From: Planctomycetota bacterium | Lineage (GTDB): Bacteria > Planctomycetota > Brocadiia > SM23-32 | Assembly: GCA_018334735.1 (NCBI GenBank) | Contig: JAGXLK010000240.1 | Location: forward strand, 1 to 5,228 | DNA: 5,228 nucleotides | Direction: 5' to 3' | Shown: positions 1-5,019 of the stretch, one piece after another | Numbering within the stretch: the first letter of the stretch is position 1 | How the letters are laid out: the number at the start of each line of letters is the position of its first letter | Translations under genes and position numbers: made by a program | Notes under the pieces: model-generated | What the model was told of the DNA's origin: nothing | Databases searched by the model: none | Seen by the model: only the letters and a program-made list of their open reading frames with translations

Positions 1-90
1 CGACTGTGCCAATATTTCTGCCTGACCCAAATAGCTCAAACAACAGTAAAAATGCCCGCCGGGATACCCTCACAGCCCTGCGAACTCAAG

Positions 91-702
91 TCAAAAAAGT
101 GTTGGCGAGACGTCGGCACCGCATATCGGGCAGGTGTAATTGTGGCTGTGGCGTTCCACACCGGTGTTCATAGCACATTCGACACAGAAACGAGCTCCGC
201 AGGCATCACATCGGACTGCCCTATCCATCAGATCTTTTGCCAGGGCTCTCGCCCGCGCAGCTGTTGTGTAGCCGGCTGAGGACTTTGCGGGGCACATCTC
301 TTTCCCGCAAGACTCGCAGATCCCGGCCCGGCCTTTCGCCCCTAACGATCCGCCCGGCATTTCGATTGTTTTCGCCTCAGCCCCCCTCCCCCTGGCGAAA
401 GCATGTTCAATCTGACGTGCGAAAGCTGTCCGACTGCATGGAGAAAAGAAACGACCGCGTGCCTCCAACTGCACATACTGTTCGGACGCATCAAGCCGCA
501 CTGGCCAAGCAAAAGCCCAAATATCGCTGTGAAGGTTGCAGACCTCTCTCGCCGCACCGTCGGCCTTTTGGCGGAGTTTCTCTCCCGAAAGTCGCTGGCC
601 ATCCCATTTCAAGGCCACAGGAAACGAGCACAGCCGCGTGCGCCCTTTTGGCTTCAGGCTCCCTCTTTCTATCTCCCTTTGTCCCATAACGCTTCTTGTC
701 AC
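91..702 (-). CDS. Uncharacterised cysteine-rich protein with C-terminal zinc-binding (RING/zinc-ribbon-like) module
   Basis: I do not recognise this 203-residue protein as a named family. The C-terminal third holds regularly spaced metal-ligand pairs: C129-x2-C132-x4-C137, then C165-x2-C168-x4-C173-x2-C176, H185 and H187, and finally C191-x2-C194 in TCPICGADV. This spacing resembles bacterial RING-like or treble-clef zinc modules binding one or two Zn ions (inference). Residues 1-115 are a basic, Trp/Arg-containing stretch with no motif I know; there is no signal peptide or membrane segment, so it is probably cytoplasmic. The GTG at 702 opens the frame (an in-frame TGA lies at 730-732); an ATG at 687 is an equally plausible start, since neither has a well-spaced Shine-Dalgarno. 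A good promoter lies upstream at 752-780. It shares strand with the C45 gene but is separated by 249 bases and a promoter of its own, so it is probably a separate transcript. Codon use looks coding throughout the frame. Confidence 0.65.
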   Translation of the reverse strand: MTRSVMGQREIERGSLKPKGRTRLCSFPVALKWDGQRLSGEKLRQKADGAAREVCNLHSDIWAFAWPVRLDASEQYVQLEARGRFFSPCSRTAFARQIEHAFARGRGAEAKTIEMPGGSLGAKGRAGICESCGKEMCPAKSSAGYTTAARARALAKDLMDRAVRCDACGARFCVECAMNTGVERHSHNYTCPICGADVSPTLF

Positions 703-721
703 CCTTTTCTTATCGCGGTAT

Positions 722-739
722 AAGGATCTTCATATCCTT
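722..739 (-). repeat. Perfect 6-bp inverted repeat in the leader of the cysteine-rich gene
   Basis: AAGGAT (722-727) and ATCCTT (734-739) form a perfect 6-bp inverted repeat with a 6-base loop. It lies just downstream of the predicted transcription start (about 745) and about 20 bases before the GTG at 702. It could be a small leader hairpin or an operator. It is not followed by a T-run in either direction, so it is not an obvious terminator. It could also be chance. Confidence 0.35.
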
Positions 740-751
740 CCCTCTATAACT

Positions 752-780
752 ATTTTATCCAATGAATTGGCTTTTCTCAA
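752..780 (-). promoter_or_regulatory. Sigma70-like promoter for the cysteine-rich protein gene
   Basis: On the minus strand TTGAGA (780-775, 5 of 6 to TTGACA) is followed after exactly 17 bases by TAAAAT (757-752, 5 of 6 to TATAAT). Transcription would start near 745, giving a leader of about 43 bases before the GTG at 702. The placement directly upstream of the only minus-strand gene here supports it. It is a consensus match only, without experimental support. Confidence 0.5.
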
Positions 781-951
781 CTATTTTTCGTTCCTCCGCC
801 ACCCGATTGATCCGCCCAAACGGTTCCCCAGCCACCTTTTAGCCCTCGCCACGCAGCTGAGTGGTCGGGGTCGTAAATACGGTATCGTTTGCCGGAGCGG
901 ATTTGGCGTAGGACAAGGAATGACGAGGAAGCGTATTTGCAAACCAGACCA

Positions 952-2067
952 CTAAAGACCACCGGACGTCTCTCCGGAGAAAAGCGAGTATTCCCTGAAT
1001 TTTCCTTCGGCGGCCGGTACCTCCCCGGTGGCAAGATACATTTTCCCTTCCGATGGTTTTAAAACAACGCTCAACAGGTTAATATTCTGCAAGACATCCT
1101 TATGACGCAGAGCCCGTTTCATGCTTTCCACGTCGAACGGACCTCCCATTCGCTCCGCGACCGTCCCCAGAGGCCAGTCCGCATTTCCCTTCCGCACCCC
1201 GCGTATGTCAAAATCGGTGGCGGAGTGATTCGCGTTCGAGATACTCCCCTCAGCCGGCCGTCGCACCTTCAGCTTCCGGTCAATCATCTCCACCACAACC
1301 GCAGTCTTCCTCCGCGCATTCGAAATTAGTATTGAACCCGACTCCGGCGGTTTGGCCTTCCGCAGAACCTGGACGGCCTCCTTGGTGGAACCGCAACTCC
1401 TCAGTATCCGTCGGATCGTGAAAAAAACAGGCTCCCCCCCGCCATCTTCCTCTCCGGCCGGCAGTTTATTGAAGGCGACTGTCAAACCCTTTTTGTTGGT
1501 GCCGGTTATCACACCGATCAGGCCCGGCCAGGTGAGGGAGACATATGGAACGCCTCCTTCGGGTTCCACGCGCAGAATCAAATGGGTCTTCGCAAGGGGG
1601 CGACCGGGATAATCATTCCAATCCAAATTTCGCCCATGTAGCAACTCACCATCTTTTGTGTTTTTCCCCCACACCGCGATCTGGCGGCAAAATAACCTGT
1701 CACCGATCAACGTGTAGAACAGATTGAGGAAAAGGACCTCTTCGTATTTCATACCACTGGCCCTGGCCAGCGCCTTTATCTCTTCCCGGTCCGAACGCTT
1801 GAGAAACCGTGCGATTCTCCGGCATTCGGTGTAGATCTGTTTCGGTTTCTCGCGTCTCATAAAACAGGCCGTTCGAAGAAAAGTCGGATGAAGTTCCTGG
1901 ATCGTTTTGCCAAACTTCTCCCCGAACCGACGTCCGATCGCCTTCGGGTTGCCTTTCACGGACAGCTGAGCTGGTTCCCCACCGGCACCGAGAGATGCAG
2001 AAAAGACCAGCACCAGGGATGCCAGCAGAAGGCCAGAATTTCGCCGTCGCCAAATTTTCTTGTTCAT
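952..2067 (-). CDS. Exported C45-type autoproteolytic acyltransferase/hydrolase (penicillin acyltransferase-like, Ntn fold)
   Basis: The 371-residue product looks like a secreted member of the peptidase C45 / acyl-CoA:6-aminopenicillanate acyltransferase family: enzymes that self-cleave before a cysteine and then hydrolyse or transfer amide-linked acyl groups. Residues 1-30 form a signal peptide: basic KKIWRRR, hydrophobic SGLLLASLVLVFSASLG, likely cleavage near A28-G30. Residues about 32-126 would be the propeptide and helical part. The expected nucleophile is C127 in FCRQIAVWG, followed by the family signature KDGELLHGRNLDW (138-150, with R146, N147 and D149). Later come WPGLIGVITGTNKKGLTVAFN (180-200; a beta-hairpin typical of the fold) and SNANH (277-281), matching the conserved NH region. 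The start is well defined: a TAA sits directly before the ATG, and AAGGGA lies 5 bases upstream. The length fits a complete family member. The residues next to C127 (F before, R-Q after) differ from the usual G-C-T/S. The substrate is unknown; it probably acts in the periplasm. Confidence 0.85.
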   Translation of the reverse strand: MNKKIWRRRNSGLLLASLVLVFSASLGAGGEPAQLSVKGNPKAIGRRFGEKFGKTIQELHPTFLRTACFMRREKPKQIYTECRRIARFLKRSDREEIKALARASGMKYEEVLFLNLFYTLIGDRLFCRQIAVWGKNTKDGELLHGRNLDWNDYPGRPLAKTHLILRVEPEGGVPYVSLTWPGLIGVITGTNKKGLTVAFNKLPAGEEDGGGEPVFFTIRRILRSCGSTKEAVQVLRKAKPPESGSILISNARRKTAVVVEMIDRKLKVRRPAEGSISNANHSATDFDIRGVRKGNADWPLGTVAERMGGPFDVESMKRALRHKDVLQNINLLSVVLKPSEGKMYLATGEVPAAEGKFREYSLFSGETSGGL

Positions 2068-2350
2068 TTATTTCCCTTGAACTGTCCGCAATTTGCTCCG
2101 GGCCGATCCGGTGTTTCCGGGAAAGTTTGGAAAGCCCCGATATTCTGAGTTTTTTGCACGCGTTCTTCCCGGCAAAGACCATCGAATTATCCCATCTATT
2201 ATCACCCGAATCCAAATCCAAGTCCAGCCAACAAACTTGTGGGGAATTTGCGCCCGGTTCCATTCACCAACCGGTGGACATCTCACGCCAATCCACGGTC
2301 ACCAGGCAGTTAAACGACCGACAGCTCAAATTCCTCATTGCCCGCCGAAC

Positions 2351-2381
2351 TTGACATGGGCGGGGGCAGCTCAGGTAGAAT
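2351..2381 (+). promoter_or_regulatory. Sigma70-like promoter for the short UDP-sugar dehydrogenase gene
   Basis: A perfect TTGACA (2351-2356) is followed by TAGAAT (2376-2381, 5 of 6 to consensus) after 19 bases, somewhat longer than the ideal 17. Transcription would begin near 2388, about 58 bases before the proposed TTG start at 2446. The -35 box lies between the arms of an inverted repeat, CCCGCC (2341-2346) and GGCGGG (2359-2364), which might be an operator. Its position argues against the upstream ATG at 2338 being the translation start, because that codon would not be on the transcript. Confidence 0.45.
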
Positions 2382-2430
2382 CCGGGTGTTAAATGGGGAA
2401 CGCGCGGCTCGTCCACTTTATCTCCATAAT

Positions 2431-2437
2431 GGAAAGG
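2431..2437 (+). promoter_or_regulatory. Ribosome binding site that selects the TTG start at 2446
   Basis: GGAAAGG lies 8 bases upstream of the in-frame TTG at 2446. It is the best-spaced Shine-Dalgarno near the first conserved residue of the dehydrogenase, and it places the start four codons before the first Rossmann beta-strand, as is usual in this family. No in-frame ATG lies between 2360 and the conserved glycine motif. Confidence 0.6.
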
Positions 2438-2445
2438 TCTGCATT

Positions 2446-3294
2446 TTGTCGCACAACATCGGCATTATTGGCTACGGCATCGTTGGCGAGGGGGTCGAGC
2501 ACGCTCTGGCTCCAGCAGCTGACGCGGTCAGAATTTATGACAAATACAAAGAACACGACACACTTGAGGAAACGGTCCGCAATTCGACGTTTCTGTTTGT
2601 CTGCGTCCCGACTCCCTGTGATTTCGAGGCACAGACAATCGACTTGAGCATAATGGACGAAGTAATGGAAGCTCTGGCCGCTCTGACCGACGGTGACCAG
2701 ATCGTGATCATAAAATCCACTGTTGTCCCGGGTACAACGGACACCTACGCCCAGCAGTACGAAGATCTGAACCTGGCCATGGTGCCTGAATTTTTGCGCG
2801 AAAAGACACACCTCGAGGATGCCAAAAATCCCTCTCGCGTGGTGGTTGGCGCGAACTGTGAGGAGGTCGCCCGGCGTATTAAGTCGCTCTACCGCCGGGC
2901 CTTTCCCGAAGTTCCCATTTTCCTCTTGCAGACCGCTGAAGCCGAACTGGTAAAATATATGTCCAACTGCTTTCTCGCGGCGAAAGTCATTCTTGCCAAC
3001 GTCTTTTCCGAGTATGCAGAAGCCATCGGGGGAAATTATGACGAGCTCAAAGAAGCGCTCACGACCGACCCCCGCATCATCGACGACCATCTCGAGGTAA
3101 CGGAAGAGCGAGGATTCGGGGGAAAGTGTTTCCCAAAAGACCTGAACGCGCTGATCGGCTTTGCTCGGTCTCAGGGGCTCGATGCCGATCTTTTGGACGC
3201 GATCTGGCGGAAGAATATGGAAGTACGAAAGACGCTCGATTGGAAGCGTATCCCGGGGGCTTCTTCGGCCGATATGGAGTGGCCCGAGAGGTGA
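2446..3294 (+). CDS. Short-form UDP-glucose/GDP-mannose dehydrogenase family protein (UDP-glucose 6-dehydrogenase-like)
   Basis: From the TTG start this is a 282-residue NAD-dependent nucleotide-sugar dehydrogenase. Such enzymes oxidise the sugar C6 alcohol to a carboxylate in two steps, e.g. UDP-glucose to UDP-glucuronate, feeding surface polysaccharide synthesis in the cytoplasm. Visible motifs: Rossmann GYGIVG (G9, G11, G14) with acidic D32; VPTP (54-57); STVVPGTT (91-98); PEFLRE (114-119); AELVKYMSN with catalytic-type K170 and N174; and FGGKCFPKD with the thiol nucleophile C228 and D232. All catalytic residues expected from characterised UDP-glucose dehydrogenases are present. Typical enzymes have about 430 residues with a C-terminal UDP-binding domain; this one ends soon after the central domain at a DWKRIPGA-containing tail, and the next bases in any frame show no trace of the missing domain. 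It therefore looks like a naturally short form, not a fresh truncation. An ATG at 2338 would add 36 residues lacking family similarity and lies upstream of the promoter. The exact sugar substrate is not certain. It stands upstream of ADP-heptose genes but probably on its own transcript. Confidence 0.85.
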   Translation: MSHNIGIIGYGIVGEGVEHALAPAADAVRIYDKYKEHDTLEETVRNSTFLFVCVPTPCDFEAQTIDLSIMDEVMEALAALTDGDQIVIIKSTVVPGTTDTYAQQYEDLNLAMVPEFLREKTHLEDAKNPSRVVVGANCEEVARRIKSLYRRAFPEVPIFLLQTAEAELVKYMSNCFLAAKVILANVFSEYAEAIGGNYDELKEALTTDPRIIDDHLEVTEERGFGGKCFPKDLNALIGFARSQGLDADLLDAIWRKNMEVRKTLDWKRIPGASSADMEWPER

Positions 3295-3297
3295 CAA

Positions 3298-3375
3298 ATG
3301 GTCGCTACACGCTCCCGTGCTCCAGAACCGCCAGCCGGAAGCCGGGGTTCTGGCCCGGATTTTACGGATAATTAG
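3298..3375 (+). CDS. Possible 25-residue small ORF just after the dehydrogenase
   Basis: An ATG at 3298 lies 3 bases after the dehydrogenase TGA and is preceded by GAGAGGTGA, a near-ideal Shine-Dalgarno (AGAGG ends 6 bases before the ATG). It opens a 25-codon frame ending in TAG at 3373-3375. The peptide is rich in Arg, Pro, Gly and Ser (ATRSRAPEPPAGSRG in the middle) and shows no signal, membrane segment or known motif. The hairpin at 3322-3353 lies inside it. It could be a translationally coupled small protein, but the peptide composition is what a GC-rich hairpin would encode by chance, so I hold it as speculative. Confidence 0.2.
   Translation: MVATRSRAPEPPAGSRGSGPDFTDN
3322..3353 (+). 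terminator. Hairpin after the dehydrogenase gene, possible weak terminator
   Basis: CCAGAACC (3322-3329) pairs perfectly with GGTTCTGG (3346-3353); inside, CCGG (3335-3338) and CCGG (3342-3345) can extend the stem around an AAG loop, leaving a 5-base bulge. It starts 28 bases after the dehydrogenase stop. Only a short T-run (GATTTTAC, from 3358) follows, 5 or more bases past the stem, so it is not a canonical intrinsic terminator. An alternative stem CCGGG (3342-3346) / CCCGG (3354-3358) ends right at that T-run and competes with the first. Confidence 0.35.
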
Positions 3376-3456
3376 AAGCTATTGTTGCCGACTCAGGATA
3401 GAATCTTTATTGAACACCGTTCATAACCCTTCTCAGCCAAAAATCCGGGTTAGGCG

Positions 3457-3486
3457 TTGACATCAGCCCACCGCTTTTTCTATATT
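3457..3486 (+). promoter_or_regulatory. Near-consensus sigma70 promoter of the hldE-gmhA operon
   Basis: A perfect TTGACA (3457-3462) and TATATT (3481-3486, 5 of 6 to TATAAT) are separated by 18 bases. Transcription would start near 3493, giving a leader of about 30 bases to the GTG at 3523. This is the strongest promoter match in the window and indicates that the heptose genes are transcribed independently of the dehydrogenase upstream. Confidence 0.65.
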
Positions 3487-3506
3487 TCATGCAGGTGATC
3501 TTTCTC

Positions 3507-3514
3507 AGAAAGGA
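3507..3514 (+). promoter_or_regulatory. Ribosome binding site supporting the GTG start of hldE
   Basis: AGAAAGGA lies 8 bases upstream of the GTG at 3523. No other start codon in this frame is as well placed ahead of the first conserved strand (RICVVGDLMLD), so the GTG start is favoured. Confidence 0.6.
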
Positions 3515-3522
3515 TCCAATCG

Positions 3523-5019
3523 GTGCAAAATCATCTTCTCGAGGTGTCTGAAAATCTGGGCAACCCCCGAATCTGCGTCGTCGGCGACCTTATGCTCGAC
3601 ACCTATGTCTGGGGCCGGGTCAGTCGGGTCTCGCCCGAAGGCCCCATCCCGATTCTCCACGTCGATCGCAAGGAACACCGTCCCGGCGGCGCCGGTAGCG
3701 TTGCCTCAATGCTCTGTGCCCTTGAATGTTCGGTCTCGTGCGTGGGAGTTATTGGCCAGGACCCGGCCGCCAAAGAGCTCAGACGGGAACTGCAAGCAGC
3801 AGGAGCCGATACCACCGGTCTTATCCCCAGTGCGGACCGCCCCACCATTCTGAAAACCCGCTACCTGGGATACGTCCAATCCGCCGGACGAGGTCTTCAA
3901 CAAATCGTCCGGGTTGACGAAGAAATCACCGACCCCATCCCTCCCGAGATCGCCGACAAGGTCCTCAAACAGGTCAAAACTTCACTCGATGGGTCGGATC
4001 TTCTGCTGATTCAGGATATGGCCAAAGGGTTATTCACACCGAGCTTGCTGCAAAAACTCATTCAAACAGCCCGCAAAGCAAGTAAACGCGTCATTGTCGA
4101 CCCGGAATGCAGCGAGGATTACTCTGGTTACCACAGTGCCGACTATCTTCTCCCGAACAGGCTGGAAACCGAAGCGGCCACTAAAACTCAGCTTGATAAT
4201 GTCGACAGTTACCGCGAAGCTGCACGGCAATTGCTCAAAGATCTTGATCTTGAAAATGTGATAATTACCCTCGATCGGGAAGGGATGTTCTACGCAACGG
4301 CCGAAGGTACTGAACGCCACGTAGCAACAAAGCCGCGGTCTGTGCTCGACGTTACAGGTGCGGGGGATATGGTCGCCGCCATGATCTCTCTGGCCATAGC
4401 CGAGCAGACTCCCCTTGACAACGCGGTTGCTCTGGCCAATGCTGCCGCGGGGATGGAGGTAAGCCGGCAGGGAGCTTCACCAATCTCACGGGCCGAAATG
4501 ATAGCCGATCTCCGCTCCGAGTCCTCGCCGGGACTCCGCAAAATCAAGACCCGCGACGAACTCCAGAACATCCTCGACGAAGGCCGCAAACAGGGGAAAA
4601 GCGTTGCTTTCACGAATGGCGTTTTCGATCTCCTTCATCTCGGTCATATGGAACTCATCCGCTTCGCCGGTCAGCAGGCCGATGAACTCGTGGTAGCGGT
4701 TAACAGCGATCGGTCCGTGCGTGAACTCAAAGGGCCATCGCGCCCGATCAATTCGGAAGATGCACGCGCCCGAACGCTCGCCAGTCTCCCACATGTCGAT
4801 TATGTGGTCATCTTCGAAGAAAGAAGTGTCCTGCCGCTCATCAAACAGTTGCGACCGGACGTGCTTGTCAAAGGTGGAGATTACGATAAGGCGGGGGTTG
4901 TCGGCTATGAATTTGTGGAATCCTATGGAGGTCAGGTTAAACTTGCCCCAAAAGTTGAGGGGCTTTCCACCACAGAATTGATTCGAAGGATTACCGAAAA
5001 TAATGAAGGAAACGATTGA
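3523..5019 (+). CDS. hldE: Bifunctional heptose 7-phosphate kinase / heptose 1-phosphate adenylyltransferase HldE (RfaE)
   Basis: The 498-residue cytoplasmic enzyme does two non-consecutive steps of ADP-heptose synthesis: it phosphorylates D-glycero-beta-D-manno-heptose 7-phosphate at C1, then, after removal of the 7-phosphate by GmhB, transfers AMP from ATP to heptose 1-phosphate. Residues about 15-330 are a PfkB/ribokinase-type kinase: VVGDLMLD (19-26), SRVSPEGPIP (34-43), RPGGAGSVA (53-61), RVDEE (130-134), QDMAKG (164-169), DPE (193-195), LPNRLETE (210-217) and the ATP/anion-hole motif DVTGAGD with catalytic base D282. Residues about 343-490 are a cytidylyltransferase-like domain: FTNGVFDLLHLGH (363-375, containing HxGH), VNSDRSVRELKG (393-404), RPIN, LVKGGDY (448-454) and GLSTTELIRRI (480-490). 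The length fits full-length HldE (about 475 in E. coli). The start is a GTG with a good ribosome binding site; a strong promoter precedes it. The 3' end overlaps gmhA by 17 bases. Kinase motifs QDMAKG and DPEC differ from the SDYAKG and DPKG of E. coli but sit at equivalent positions. Confidence 0.96.
   Translation: MQNHLLEVSENLGNPRICVVGDLMLDTYVWGRVSRVSPEGPIPILHVDRKEHRPGGAGSVASMLCALECSVSCVGVIGQDPAAKELRRELQAAGADTTGLIPSADRPTILKTRYLGYVQSAGRGLQQIVRVDEEITDPIPPEIADKVLKQVKTSLDGSDLLLIQDMAKGLFTPSLLQKLIQTARKASKRVIVDPECSEDYSGYHSADYLLPNRLETEAATKTQLDNVDSYREAARQLLKDLDLENVIITLDREGMFYATAEGTERHVATKPRSVLDVTGAGDMVAAMISLAIAEQTPLDNAVALANAAAGMEVSRQGASPISRAEMIADLRSESSPGLRKIKTRDELQNILDEGRKQGKSVAFTNGVFDLLHLGHMELIRFAGQQADELVVAVNSDRSVRELKGPSRPINSEDARARTLASLPHVDYVVIFEERSVLPLIKQLRPDVLVKGGDYDKAGVVGYEFVESYGGQVKLAPKVEGLSTTELIRRITENNEGND

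Larger units (their letters stand above)
2068..2445. other. Divergent intergenic region
   Basis: This 378-base stretch separates the leftward C45 gene from the rightward dehydrogenase gene and should hold both promoters. The rightward promoter is clear (2351-2381). For the leftward gene I see only two tandem GATAAT-type -10 candidates (minus strand, 2203-2198 and 2191-2186) without a convincing -35; upstream of them is a short iterated motif, TTGGATTTGGATTC. A 7-base direct repeat CAGCTCA occurs at 2322-2328 and 2367-2373. Open frames on both strands here lack ribosome binding sites and family motifs, and I do not consider them genes. Confidence 0.6.

Noticed and set aside
237..955. Plus-strand open frames of 106 to 150 codons across the cysteine-rich gene and its upstream region
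   Set aside because: They lie opposite the minus-strand frame that carries the regular Cys/His ligand pattern and have no domain or convincing start signals.
777..1034. 85-codon minus-strand frame after and overlapping the C45 gene 3' end
   Set aside because: Its tail (RYRIYDPDH..AWRGLKGGWGTVWADQ) looks protein-like, and I considered a gene remnant, but it overlaps the C45 C-terminus out of frame, has no clear ribosome binding site and matches no family I can name.
2186..2226. Promoter for the C45 gene on the minus strand (tandem GATAAT boxes)
   Set aside because: Two -10-like boxes exist (2203-2198, 2191-2186), but no -35 box better than 3 of 6 lies at proper spacing, so I did not list it as a separate feature.
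1700..2263. 187-codon minus-strand frame overlapping the C45 gene start
   Set aside because: It is out of frame with the C45 protein, which has a clear signal peptide and ribosome binding site; the overlapping frame has no recognisable domain.
2068..2286. 72-codon minus-strand frame directly upstream of the C45 start, in the same frame and ending in TAA
   Set aside because: It lacks a ribosome binding site and conserved features and would leave no room for the C45 promoter; I read it as non-coding leader/promoter DNA.
2389..3297. 302-codon open frame on the minus strand opposite the dehydrogenase gene
   Set aside because: It mirrors the whole dehydrogenase gene, has no family motif, and the plus strand carries unmistakable catalytic signatures; it is an antisense shadow.
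3295..3460. Continuation of the dehydrogenase into a frameshifted C-terminal domain
   Set aside because: None of the three plus-strand frames after 3294 shows the G-x-A-F-K-x-x-T-x-D-x-R type motif of the UDP-binding domain, and only 228 bases separate it from hldE.
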